NCBI RefSeq assembly: GCF_001632365.1
Contig: NW_024468565.1
Coordinates: 145,711-209,710 of the forward strand
Source: Laetiporus sulphureus 93-53
Taxonomy: Eukaryota; Basidiomycota; Agaricomycetes; Polyporales; Laetiporaceae
Direction of reading: 5' to 3'
Length of the DNA stretch: 64,000 nt
Positions 31,735 to 44,016 of the stretch are shown piece after piece. The stretch's first letter is position 1, and each line of letters starts with the position of its first letter. The position numbers and the translations under genes were made by a program. A model generated the notes under the pieces. That model searched no databases and was not told the origin of the DNA. It saw nothing but the letters and a program-made list of their open reading frames with translations.

Positions 31735-34114
31735 TCGTAATTATTTTATGTAGATCTTTCTATACCTTCATTGTCTGTAGCTTACTGCTGGATTCGTTGA
31801 TCCCGAATAACAGGCTTACGTAAGGCGCCAGCATTTCCGTCGCGTGGATATTTGGAACATGATCGTCCGGACATGTCCGCTCGCCCACGCATCCCGTTCT
31901 TGCTCACCAGCATCGCCTCTTCACCGAAACAAGGGACTCTGCTTGCAATTGTCTGGTCGCGAGAACGCCTCAGCGCCGCCATCAGCTATATCAGTCGCGC
32001 TGCACGCTGCCGCTTTCTAGACCGTTTGCATCTCTACTGGTTGACCACCAACGCTGTTATGGCATCTCTGACACCGCCCCAGTCACCGCCGTCCTGGACG
32101 CACTCTGCGGAACAGTTCCTCGAGCTCACGAAAGATGTGATCGCGAAGGATCGGGTCCGAAGGACCGGGTTACAGCGCCGCCTTCTGCTGATTGTAACCT
32201 TTCATGCGTACGTGCGCATCACCTGCTCAACGCGTGCATCTCGTTGACTCCTTTCAGGTGTTCATAAGTCGCGCTTAAGCGCATGCTGACCGTCTGCACC
32301 GACAGTTCTTAGCGGACCTGCCACCGGAGAAAAGGAGCGTGTTGTGCTCCTGAAGCTCAAGGAGGAAGAACATGCGGCGAACACCTACCCATCTGACGGC
32401 AACTTCTACACATGGGACTACTGGTATTACCACCGCGTGCTACTCGAGCGCTCGCTCAAGCTGGATGACGAGATGGTCAAGGAGCACTGTCCTGTCAGTG
32501 CGGTGGTGCCTACGATCCTCGAGATCTACCAGAACCTGCTTGGCGTGTGGTTCGTGGAGATCAACGGCGAGACGTGGCATCCTGGTTAGTGCTGCATAGA
32601 CGATCTGTGGAAGCTCGGTTCTGACGTGTGTGCCGGGGCAGATGTTCAGCAGTTTGCGGTATGGGAGAAGATGCGAATGACGAGTCCCGCTTTGTCGGGT
32701 ATTGTTACTTGGACCTCTTCCCTCGTGGTGCGTGTCGACTTTGGACTCTTGCATGATCATATACTGACAGTTTTGGTCTCGCTCGAATCCACAGAATCGA
32801 AATATTTCCAATTGGCAGTTTGGCCCTTGCTTCCAGGATTCATGTGTCCTGATGGCATGCGGAGCTATTCGCTAGCAGCGATGGTCGCAAACTTAGCAAA
32901 GCCCACACCGACGATTCCGGCACTGATGCCGCACAATGACGTCGTGACGTTTTTCCATGACATAGGGCACGTCTTCCATGAGCTGTTGAGCAGGACGCGG
33001 TTCTCTACGTTCCATGGGACATCGTAAGTTGTCTTCGGTCAGACCTCATACTTCTCCATCGAACTGGCAATGCGCAGTATGGGAGGTGACTTTGTGGAGG
33101 CGCCCTCGCAGATGCTCCAGAATTGGTACGCTGTCATCTCGTGATGGCGACGAGGAGAACATCGTTCATGTTGATATTTTTGAGTAGGTGCTTCGAGCCA
33201 GCGGTTCTCGAACGCATGTCAAGTCATTACAAGACCAAACAGCCGCTCTCAAGAGACCTCATCGACAAGATCATCAAGAGATAAGTTCGACGAGTCTCCA
33301 CCCATTCGTCGCATGATGTATTGATGCACTCCATGAGTCGTCTCTCGCAACCGGTATGTCGACGGTCGCCTATTCTACTTTCGTCAACTTTTCTTTGCCA
33401 AATTCGACATCAAGGTGCATACTGACGAGGGTGAGTAGGGAGGGGCTATCGCACGTTTGTGCAGCTCTTTGTGTGGCGTGAGTCTCACGATGCTTTCCGA
33501 TAGAACCGACTGACTACACAGCATTATGGAACGACCTGCGCGCGGCGACTACTAGGATCAGCTCCGGTCTCCGGTCTGCAGGCCAGGCTCATTCAACCAC
33601 ATCGCAAGCGGTTACGATGCTGGATACTATGAGCACGTGTTTCCACAGATATCTGAACATGTATCTTGTGCCTGTGGTGCTAACACGCTTTCTTCGGCTA
33701 TAGGTACACGTATTCGTTGGTCTTTGCCGCTGATATGTACACGACAGTGTTCAAGCAGGATCCTCTCGATCCAGTACGAGGCGCACGCTACAGGAAGTCC
33801 ATACTGCTTCCAGGCGGCGGCAGAGAGGAGCTCGACTCACTCAAGGTGAGGTGCTTTCGAAGCTCTTGTACGCTGTCATTGACGCCATGGCGGCGGTGCA
33901 GGAACTCTTGGGCCACGCGCCGAATTCGGGGGCGTTCCTCAAGGAGCTCTTCAGCCAGACCACGACGACTGCCTCGAATCTCTGTTTCAAACGGGGATTC
34001 TCGATTGGAACCGAGAAACAGTCACAGAGTGAAAGAAGTGGCGAGCGAGGGTTTCGCAGTCATGAAGTGCCGGCGACAGAGCAGGGTAGTCTGGCTCTCC
34101 GATCTCATCAATGC
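31735..34114 (+). repeat. Inverted repeat, right copy (MIP pseudogene block, 2,380 bp)
   Basis: Reverse-complement partner of 4170-6549, starting TCGTAATTA and ending GATCTCATCAATGC. Same length to the base, above 99.5 percent identical, opposite orientation. The two copies enclose 6550-31734 (25,185 bp). Confidence 0.9.
31852..33980 (+). pseudogene. Mitochondrial intermediate peptidase pseudogene, copy 2
   Basis: Same content and same lesions as copy 1: missing middle segment, one-base loss after VWEK near 32668, HDIGH in place of HExxH (32956-32970), and a frame change before YSLVFAADMYTTVF. Replacements against copy 1 include H to R (near 32000), T to A (near 32050), R to H (near 32485) and V to A (near 33826), all in sequence that is already non-functional. 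That the lesions are shared shows the gene died before it was duplicated, or that conversion spread them. Confidence 0.85.
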
Positions 34115-34838
34115 CAAGTCGACTTGAATGAGATGTGGACCAGTGGCCAGAGACCGAATAGTAAACGTGCGATCTACATTGCCAAGTTCTGTATCAAGAA
34201 ATTTTGCAGGTCGACAACATGAAAGGGATTCCTTGCTATAGCCTTCCCTTTCACTCCCCCCAATCCGAGGTTCCCGTAATCATCGGCACCCATCGAGATG
34301 AGCACGTCACGACCGGCGCACGACAGTACCACGTACGATGTTTCCCATCCCGCAGCTATCAAGCATGGGATGTAGCTTTACAGATCTCTCCCGCACGAGT
34401 GCATTCCGATGTCCAACGGCCTGAAGTACGAAGTAGAAGCCGGACCCGAGTCGGCAAGATGTGAGGCTCCAAGTCGTCCCTTGCGTCCATCACAACTGCT
34501 CCATACCTGAGATTCTGCGACGTAGAGAGAAGTGCAAGCGTATGTTTGGCGCCGCATGCGATCTGAGTGATTGCACTAGTCGGGATGACCAGCGAAGATA
34601 CACGGAGCAAAGAGAAGTGCGTCCTCGTCGATTCCCGTGGCGAGTTGACCTCGGGCGTTTGATCCAGCTGACAGAAGAGAGGTGAAGGCATCTGTGAAGA
34701 ACACGGGAGATTTCGTTTAAAAGCACATCTGCTACTGACGTTCAGCTGAGTCCGTGCATGACTCAAAAGTGTTGGACTGTTGTAAGCGCCCGAAGCGCCG
34801 ACACCAAAATCATTAGACGCCCCCATCAGCTCTTTCAT
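34115..34838 (-). pseudogene. RCC1-like (ATS1-type) beta-propeller gene, cut at the repeat junction
   Basis: RCC1 repeats form a seven-bladed propeller. On the minus strand, pieces in order are LLSAGSNARGQLATGIDED and FAPCIFAGHPD (about 34590-34660), SAITQIACGAKHTLALL (about 34530-34580), VWSSCDGRKGRLGA, and AAGWETSYVVLSCAGR then DVLISMGADDYGNLGLGGV (34240-34362). They lie in different frames; some changes coincide with short introns and others do not (a TAG follows GHPD). The frame is still open (FTIRSLATGPHLIQVDLA) when it meets the edge of the MIP repeat at 34114/34115, where similarity stops, so the 3' half is gone. A partial functional gene is unlikely. Confidence 0.65.
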
Positions 34839-35049
34839 ATACTCTGACCCTGTGCGCGCGAAAAATAAAAAAATTCATCATCCATCGCCGTGTCGGTCTA
34901 CTTTCTTCTGGCGGACGTCTCGAATTATAGCATCTGTGAATGAGGAACGGACCTCACTTTCTTTCCTCGTACTATTTGCACTGTCAGGACAGGCCAGACC
35001 GAGGCTGCTCAGACCTCTTGACCCTCTCACATCCTCACCACTCACAGCT

Positions 35050-35852
35050 GAAAGCTGCAGATCAAGTATGTTTTTGACGCTGGCTCGCGTGGGGCCATGG
35101 TTCCTATGGTGCGCTGTGATCTCATCTCCGATATATTCTCTGATTGATATGGCGTTTCTGACACGAGGTGTCCAAGTCTGCCCAAGCTCAAGCCATTGTA
35201 GCAGCCGCTCGTTTTCCACCGAAGGGGATTCGCGGCTTCGAAAGTACTTTCACTGATTCTGTGTGGGGCATGGCATCCACAGAATATCTCGCAACTGCCA
35301 ATGATGGGATACTGGTTGTTGTACAAGCCGAGACGCGATATGCCATGATGAATTTGGATGACATTCTTTCTGCAGATGGCCTCGGTATGCCCTTCATGCT
35401 TCCTGTTGATGATTGACGGTGCGACTTACTTTTCGTTGTAGATGGTGTTCTCATTGGCCCGTATGATCTGTCGCTCTCGCATGTGTACCCATCGTCGTCT
35501 CCGGATCCTCACCCGGAATTCGAGACGACGATCCAGAAGATACGAGAGAGTGCACATGCCAAAGGCAAGAAATGGTCAGTGGCATCGTGACCTGTTCCGG
35601 ATGGCTTGCAAATCCAAGCGTCTTCTTCGTTCTTAGCTCCATGTTTTTCACTACGGGTTCCCATGCAGCTAAACGCGCCGAGCAAGGCTTTGACATGGTA
35701 TGTGTCGTGTAGCCTCTTACGCCACAAGACTAACCATTATATAATAACAGATCAACGTCATCTCAGATGCCTCCGCACTCACGCAAGGCTTGGCGCAAAA
35801 TATTGCAACAGCAGTGGGGCAGACTGCACCTTCGAAGTCTGTCGGATACTAA
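35050..35852 (+). CDS. HpcH/HpaI-type aldolase/citrate lyase, C-terminal part
   Basis: Class II aldolase of the HpcH/HpaI family (pyruvate-type aldol cleavage, TIM barrel). Exons ~35062-35108, 35168-35384, 35442-35574, 35637-35697 and 35751-35852 keep phase. They read IKYVFDAGSRGAMVPM, then FPPKGIRGFESTFTDSVWG, the metal-binding Glu in VVVQAETRYA, the Asp/GPxDL segment DGVLIGPYDLSLSH, IRESAHAKGKKCSMFFTTGS and the tail FDMINVISDASALTQGLA. About the first 100 residues of a normal enzyme, with the catalytic His and Arg, were not found upstream (34850-35050). So it is either 5'-truncated or its first exons are unrecognised. The 3' part has no lesion. Confidence 0.75.
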
Positions 35853-37715
35853 TTCGTTGCTCCGCGATTTTCTGCATCTTCTATCGTGACGTGAAATTGC
35901 CATTGCTCGCTGCGTACTTGCCGGTCGTGCTTTGTACTTACTCGGTGCAGGGAAGTCTCATACCGAATAGTACGTCCTCACGAGATCCGGTGACTTGCAA
36001 AAAGCGAGATTGATAGCTTTTACGTATCTGCACCGTCTTACGGAGATCCTAATAAAGAAGACGAAGACACCCCATCACTTCAACCGCTCATTCATCTTTC
36101 GGCCTCGACGCAGGTGTCATCGTGAAGGGACATTTCCATGCCATCGGCCTGTTCAGTCTCTCCCGCGATTCCTCCATTGTCTGATATTGCAAAAGAGTTT
36201 CTCATCAATCCTCCATGCCAATTGCTGTCAACTTTTCATATTTCGATAATGATTCGGTCGCTCCCATCGTTTTCCTCCTCTCGTGGTTTTCCGTGTCGCT
36301 CCCAGTGAAACTCAATTTATCAACGGTGTGTTGACGAAGCATCCACATGGGTATGTGCATTGAGTCACATCCTAGCACCGTCGAAGGCATTCCTTTCAGA
36401 TTGCAGATTGTTTCGTTGTAATTCAAAACATGGTGTTTTAATGCCCTTCGCAAATCTCAAGATGGTCATTCGTAGAGGTGTTTCGTCGCTTTGAAGCAGC
36501 CTGATCAACACTATAAAGCCTCTCATCGTTCTTCAGGACCTTCTTCTATGTCCGCAAGCTCGCAAGAGTGACATCCATGCTGCATCCTCCCTCCCATTCT
36601 TTCTAGATGGCGGATACTAGCGGAGAGCGTACGGTCGACAAAGTAACGATTGGTGGACCAGCCTGCGTCTTGCATTGTACTTGTGCATAACATACCAGGA
36701 GGATTTCATCAATGTCTCGAATCCGACGATAGGCCGACCGTTAGACAAAATTATCAAACAATGCCTGCAAAGGCCACTCCGGATTTTGGGGTTGAGCCTT
36801 AATCCTTGATTGATAAGCCATGCTATTGATGAGTGGGCTGTGCGGATGCTGTGGGCCGAATGGTCTTGTTTCATGTCGGCTCCCGACTTCCGTACTGTCT
36901 GACGATTGTGCACACTCGCGAGACTTTAGCAGGTCAAGGCATGCTGGCTTTGTTGTGGCAGACCTACTCCTACAGAGCCAGAGTGGGCATCTACAGTGTC
37001 TGCAAAAGACGGCCCGCATTGATTGGCGGAGCAGCAGGGACCATCATGTGCTAAATGAAAGGGCTGATGCGAGGCGAGTCCAACGTCGAACCCTTCAACT
37101 TCGCCTTCGTGTGTGATAATCTTCATGATTCCAATGTTTCTTCCGCTTGTCCTGATGGATGTTTACTCAGTAATCCATTAGCCAGTTCTCAGTTGCAGAT
37201 GACTGATCTGGGTCGATGCCGACCTGCAGTGAATTCGTACCATGTCAGACACCAGTGTGAGCAGGAAGCCATTCGCAGACAACAGCCAAGGCGTGAACCA
37301 GACTAATGAGCAATGTATTGCAAGACTTCTGACAGTATGTACTAGACGTATACCTTCCTTGCTTCACTCATCCTCGATAGCAAATCGCACATTGTACTCG
37401 CGAGAGCTAAAACTGAGACGTTGCTTCTGTGGCTGTCAAACCTGTGTCAGAGAACTGCATCCTTATTCAAGCCTTCCACACGTACCAGGTGACTGTTCTT
37501 TCATTTGATCAAGATACATATCGAGTCGGAAGTCGTCAGAAGGAGGTATTTTGAGGAATGGATCCGGCTGTAAGCGTAAAACGTTGAATTCGAGGCTCCG
37601 AACGGTAGATACTACAAGCCTACCGCATTTTCTTCGCTCATGTGCAGTAATAGATTATTCATCGCATCCTCGCTGGACTTGAAGTCAACTGTATCTGGCC
37701 GTGTACCTGTCACGT
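35853..37715. other. No recognisable gene; may hold 3' exons of the next minus-strand gene
   Basis: The Zn2Cys6 gene at 38-39 kb should have a long C-terminal domain. Minus-strand frames at 36617-37126 are candidates for it, but I could not link them in phase. Confidence 0.3.
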
Positions 37716-38959
37716 TCACATCAGAATGCTACGGCGATACTTCAGTCTACGCTCACCATGAACCATTTGTGTGTTTAACTTCTTAGCGTCGACGACTATC
37801 CTACGTCTTTTTCGAGAACTCTGCTCGACATCATTGCTGTTATCGATATCATGAACACGCTTCAGCGAATAGGCTGTCAGTGCCGTCTGCTCAGGAGCTG
37901 ACGCCACAGGGAAAACGTTGGTGGAAAGCAAATATGTGCACTGCCTTGTGTCACTCAGATTCTCGAGGAGTGCAAATTCCTCCGGGGTCGTCAGCTGGGG
38001 GTCAGCTCCGAGCACGGGCACCAAGGAGATGGCTGGCGTTTTGGTGTTCTCGATGGGCTGGCAAGTCGAGCTTGATAATGTCACTGATAAATTGTCGTGC
38101 CATTCCGCCATGGGCAACGTCTTCACGAGTCGTTCTTTAAGAAGTTGAAGACTCCGGATCAGCCAATAGTCGCAATTTTTGACCTGAGCAAATGACCTTT
38201 GTAGACAAATGACTCGCGTTCCTGTCGCGTCTGCTTTCTGGTGTCGTCGAATCTCGGGTAAGGACCAGGCGATACTAGATTGTGACTCGCAATTCCCACT
38301 TGTTCGTGCCTCTCTGTTGGAATCTGAGCGAAATGGCAAATCAGGCGTCAACCGCATTCATGGCAATTGGCATAATTATGATACATACATGTGACCCGCT
38401 TTCTTGGATCTCTGTTAGAATCTTTCGGGCAAGAGGATCCTTCATCAGGGCGGCAACTACTCCCTTCGCACGGATGTCTTGAGAAGTCACGATGGCTGAT
38501 AGGAGACATTCGACTAGGTGTAGCCTGCGTTCGATAGCATGCAGATAGCCTTTTGGCGGGCCACGCCTCTGTTCCACGGCTGATTTCTCATGAGACCGGA
38601 CGAAAGCTCGTTTACAATGCGAGAACCCTATTGTACCTGAAAAAACACATTCTGCCAGGGACTAGTGCGTCAAGCGTCGTTGACAATCGTCAAATGGCAA
38701 ATCAACTTACTCGCTCTGTCTTCATCACATTTCTTGCACTTATCTTTATTGCTACTGTTGGGCTCGCACTTCGCTTTGAAATCGCGACACCTGTGACACG
38801 CTGTACCCAAGAATGATGGGCATGGATGAATGAGCAAATCCGCCCCAATCCGAGCAGCTTACCTCTAGAGTTTCTTGAACGGTCAAGAGTTTCTGGTGGG
38901 GAAGAAATTCCTTCACCAAGGTCGCTATCAGCTGCGTATGACGTCTGCATGTTGTACAT
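37716..38959 (-). CDS. Zn2Cys6 transcription factor with unusual cluster spacing
   Basis: Exons on the minus strand 38863-38959, 38711-38800, 38389-38636, 38184-38323 and from 38134 downwards keep phase from the ATG at 38959. Residues about 33-65: C-HR-C-RDFKAK-C-EPNSSNKDK-C-KK-C, with the sixth Cys 12 residues later (FSHCKRAF), where 6-8 is usual. Next comes the linker RGPPKGYLHAIERRLHLVEC, then SQDIRAKGVVAALMKDPLAR, a signature of a Basidiomycete regulator group, followed by IPTERHEQVGIASHNLVSPG. Exon 5 reads DVAHGGMARQFISDIIKLD before a stop in that frame near 38013, while a parallel frame is open to 37716 (KRRRIVVDAKK). The 3' structure is therefore unresolved, or the gene is decaying there. 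Confidence 0.65.
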
Positions 38960-41379
38960 TGGACGTATCGGTGACCTGCGGCGTGGTTAATGGAAGCTGG
39001 TGCATGCAAAGATGATGCTTCCTAAAGGTCTGGTGAATGTGGGTGCGAAGGGAGGAACAAGTCGGGAAGAAGACGCTGGTTGCAGGGGGGGGAGGCAAAT
39101 TGCATGCGGTGAGAAATATGAACTCTAAAATGTCCAGCCTTGCAGCGCCGGAAGTTACCAGCCACTATGACTGCATCCTCTTCGCTAGAATGCATTCCCT
39201 GCATTCCGTGCAGATGCCGTCCTGATATCAGAAGCGAGCTTCTATTTCTCCACAGGAGCGGAAGGATCTCAGACATGGACACCAATTACAATTGCAAAGA
39301 ACACGTGAACACAGAGCTCCATTCTATCGGCGATCGCGTGAGATGCAATTTGCGTTATCACACTTGGTCTGCACCATGCTCGTTCATGACTATCAGATAC
39401 TTCGTCAGCGATCGCCGACGGAAAAGATATCCGAGTCAGGAATCCCATTCCTTCGTTATCGTGAATGGCACGCAGCTAACAGTAATGAATATCGAGGTAT
39501 ACGGTTGTAATTATGTACCTGACAAACCTCGTTCTCTTCGCGATGGTTGCCATCTTAACCATGACGGCTCGTGCAGAGTCCAGCGTGGTTACTTGGCTAC
39601 TTCCGCTTGTGACAGGACCCGTTGGTATTAAACAGGATAGAGTCATGCTCAGTACTCATAGAACTACGTAGGAAGGAGTGTAAGATGCCCAGAACGAGTG
39701 ACATGAATGAATAATCTCACAGTGCATCGACCTCAGTTTCGCGAACCTCTGACACGCGGTGTACCGCCTGACAAGCAACAATCTAATATTATGCGTAAGA
39801 GTATAAGCGGATAATACGAATAACAGTCGTACCGTAGATGCCGTAGCAGCAGGACAGTTGAATAGCAATCTGTTCACCAAATTGGCCTCTTCGGTGGGAT
39901 TTGGCGGCACTGAGCGCCAGCTCCACTGCATTCAGCAATATGGCGTAAATGAACCGTGCGACAAGCGTTGCGTTCTTTGTGTATGTAACGACCAACCTTC
40001 AAAAGCATGCCTGACACAAGTAAACAGAGCTAAATAGCTTCGTGACTGACCATGCAGCATTAACGATCAGCATCCCGTAAGCCTGGTGTGCAGCGGGGAC
40101 TGTTCGAGGGAATATATTTCTCTAAGGCAAGATTGATGCTAGCCAGTCCGGCAGCGGCATCACTGGTCAACTATGGAAGAACAGTTACAAATTCTTGCGG
40201 TGGTTATTGTTCAGGTAAAATGTGACCCGCCTGCTTGAAATTTATAAACACTTGGTAATCAATTTTCCTAGTACCGTCATCAAAGGCTACGGCCAATAAA
40301 TGAGAACACCTACTCACAAATGATGTCAAGAGATATCAGATCGCCCACAACAGCTTTTGAGTCGATGCAGATTCTTGGGAAAAAATGCTTACATGCCAAC
40401 CAAAGCGGCGAAAAGACGACCCTTTGCCGCCTAGTAGGATATCTTCTCCTCACTTACACAACGAATGCTATCAAAAATATATGGATACTCACAGATGGCC
40501 GCTCAAATCGCCTTCCCGGGAACTATGACCAATCGGAACTGAGTAAGCAAAAATTCCCAGTTATCGATGTAGGCTTGATACGTGGATGCACTTCCGAGAT
40601 AATAGACTCACAGATATATGCCTGTCATCGTATGCATGCTTCTGCTATAAGTAATAGCTGACTATCATTCGAAACAACGGACCGAGTTTGATTGGGAGCG
40701 GACAAGCCTTCGCTCGCATCGACTGCGCTGGTCCGGCCCACGTCGGCATTTTGTCCTTGACTGGGGAAGACGAGACATGAGAGCTTCCACCTTGAAATCA
40801 CTCCATACGGAAACCCCGATATCTACAGTCGTTAAATCAGCCTGCGTCACCAACCTATTCGACCTTCACGGGCCAACGACACACCGAGACGTAGCATTCG
40901 GTGCTCCGACTTCTCCACATCCTAACCTCGAGACCGCTTGCGTATTTCAACTCGCGGAGGCGACACAACGACATCGGATGAAGCACAAGTGGGACAATTC
41001 GGGAAGTCGTGCTCATGATCACCTCGCCGGAGAGTCGGGCCCGAAGCCAAGGTCGCTAGAAAGTACTCGCCCAGAATATTCTCGCCAGATGGTTGCGCAA
41101 CTGATGCACGCGGCCACATACTGCAATGACCGCAATGAAACCTATATCATGTTCAATCGATGTTCCAGATACGCGCTCTAGTCCTAATCGGTGTAAGTAC
41201 TGGCGGAGCCTAGCCGATCGGATGCAATCAAGGAGACATTGACATATGATTGGACGGTGACCGAGTTTGGCGCCCTAAGCCGCAAGTTCCAAATAACTTT
41301 TGGCTATCCATAGTGGCAGACTACCCCTGAAGTTCATCATTACACGTGCGTTATGTAACAGCACACTAGCCTCGATGAT
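38960..41379. other. No recognisable gene
   Basis: Low-support frames only. Minus strand 39789-39960 has a hydrophobic, membrane-like run (FIYAILLNAVELALSAA) and plus strand 40777-41181 a 134-codon frame; neither has a motif or clear exon partners. Confidence 0.35.
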
Positions 41380-41948
<569 letters not shown>

Positions 41949-42082
41949 TAGCTGGGTCGTTGGTGCACTCGATGCCTCATGGCGAACTGTTCGCGAGATA
42001 CTGATTCATTACCTCTCAGAGGAGGTAGAGCGTGGGTTGAGGACACAGAGGGCGAGATGAAGCTTATGTAAGTGAGTCTTGC

Positions 42083-43680
42083 GTGCACCTTGGAAAAGCT
42101 GCATCAATCTACAACTTGCCGCCGTGTCCTCAATTTCAGCCACGCCGTATCCTCGTCACTCACGATCCTGACCTCGTCCTCCGTTTCCAAGATCTCAGTG
42201 TTCAGCTTCTTGTCAGTTCTCTGGACAACCCCTTCAGAACATCATTCCCGAGCTATCTCCCTGCACTGACCATTGATGTCACGCCTCTGCTTCCCTTCGT
42301 CTGTTCACCTGTACCTCGTCTGCGGCTTGATATCATCTTCACAATCCGGACTAGAGAAGCAGATCACATCAAATCCCACGAGTCCCGCTATCGACAATAT
42401 CTACCTCGCGCCCAAGTCACTCGAATGTGTCGTCACCACGAAAAATGGGGCGTTGGTTCTATTCAGGCTCGATAACGAGAATGCAGAGTGTTCGGTCGAG
42501 TCCTCCGATGACGAGCTCGTGTCTTTGGTGCATACATCTGTTCAGCCATTCCTCGGAATCAAGGCTGGTCGGGCACAGATCACTGCATGTGCGATATCCG
42601 ACGTTGGTTAGTGTTGATTGCTTGTCGCGTCAGGCATGATATTGATGAACACCATGTAGGCTTCCTCGCAGTGGAATATTCTTCTGGCTACTCTGCTCGT
42701 CGTCGACCTCCGGGGACCCGGAGCGATATATCGGGATATGCCATCATCTAAGCAGGAGCACAGACATTCATTCCACGGTCGCAGCCCATTTTCCGACCGA
42801 GACCCGGTTGTGTCGCCAACGTGGTCCATCTGTCCAACATCCTCCGGTAAGGTCATATGGTTCCAGTGACGTGTACATGACAGTTGATGCGTCGCCACTG
42901 ACAGATCCTTTTTCCCGCGTTCGCCTCATTGCCGTCGTCTCCTCCGGTATCGTCTTCATCCACATGCTCTTTCGCACGCCTTCCGGCACATGGACCGTCT
43001 CTGGTGCCCCAACAAGCGGCGAAGGCGCCGCGCACACTGTTCCAGGTGGCTCCATCGTGCTGGATGCAAAGACCGGTGCCCAGTGCCGAGCCAATGGAGA
43101 AGGTCTGGCCACCGTTCTCGCACACGAGGCCTCGGCTGCGGGCGGAGGGCCGAAGCAGAGGCTGTGTGTGTGGGTGAGCGCCGGCGCGAAGGGCGCGCGG
43201 TGCGTGGCGGATGTAGATGAGGAAAGGATCGCGAGGACGGACTAGGCGAGTCGCGCAGCTGTGTTGAGGGTGGAGGTGGTTCAGAAGAACGGTGAGTGCT
43301 GAGATTTAGGTCCGTATATGCATGATTGATGGGGAGGAAGTATAGGTGGTTGCGTGTTGGTTGCGTTCACAGAACGCACAGAGGCACCAGTCTATTCCCC
43401 TACCCTACCTCGAACACCTTCACTGCCTCCAGCCTCCACAGTCATCTCTATCGTACGGCACTGTTCCTTTGACTCCTTCCATAATCTCACGTATAATGTT
43501 GTCCACAGTGTTCTCAGCACCAAGCCTTCTGGCCACTACGTCACGCACACGATCGACCCTGCCTCCGGGCTCGCGCGTCAAACGGGTTATCGCACGCTCT
43601 TCGCGACGCGGCGGATGGCTCCATACGCTTTCCATGCGAAGTCACGTATACCAGCCAGAGCTTTGAGAGCTTGCCAGGGG
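42083..43680 (+). pseudogene. Sro7/tomosyn (Lgl family) gene, 5'-truncated and frameshifted
   Basis: Sro7/tomosyn binds SNAREs and Rab effectors and promotes exocytosis; full proteins exceed 1,000 aa with two N-terminal WD40 propellers. Here only the distal part exists: LVLRFQDLSVQLLVS, FRTSFPSYLPALTIDV, APKSLECVVTTKNGALVLFR, ITACAISDVG, then FLAVEYSSG, and in a different frame TLLVVDLRGPGAIYRDMPSS and DPVVSPTWSICPTSS. It continues PFSRVRLIAVVSSGIVFIHM, GGSIVLDAKTGAQCRANGEG, SAGAKGARC, LVAFTERTEAPVY and THTIDPASGLARQTGYRTLF. A one-base loss lies at about 42690. The front half is replaced by the Rab fragment, and the end runs antisense into a P450 fragment near 43,630. Confidence 0.75.
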
Positions 43681-44001
43681 CCCGGGGTACTTTGCAAGCG
43701 GATGCCACGGCGAGAGGCGATACGCGACGAGGAACGCGAGCAATGTCGAGAGATGGACGGCGTACGAGAATAACACAGAGTGGGTGGTCGATTGCAGGGC
43801 AGGGCGGAGCACTGCAGGCATGGCCGGGAGGAGACCAAGTAGCACAATGAGCGAGAGGAGGTCGTTCGGTTCGTATCTCTTGAACATCAGGTATGCGACC
43901 TGTCAGATCCAGTCATCAGCATACGAAACGTCCAGGAGGGGCTCTAAACTTACGAAGCCAAGGCCAAAGGCGAACGCGAGGCCGCCTTCAAGCGTCGACA
44001 T
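43620..44001 (-). pseudogene. Cytochrome P450 N-terminal fragment
   Basis: Membrane-bound monooxygenase start. Exon 43954-44001 (MSTLEGGLAFAFGLGF) and exon from 43899 (VAYLMFKRYEPNDLLSLIVL, with multiple hydrophobic helices) lead to the proline hinge YRLSPWHPLAKYPGP, typical of fungal P450s. Directly after PGPL one frame change is needed to read KLSKLWLVYVTSHGKR, the next conserved P450 segment. The fragment then ends, abutting the Sro7-like 3' end in tail-to-tail orientation. No heme-binding region is present anywhere nearby. Confidence 0.75.
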
Positions 44002-44016
44002 AATTGTCGCGGGACG

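Noticed and set aside
4170..34114. Inverted repeat as a terminal inverted repeat of a giant transposon
   Set aside because: The arms are a host-gene pseudogene with introns, no transposase or target duplication was seen, and the edges cut host genes. It cannot be fully excluded without junction comparison.
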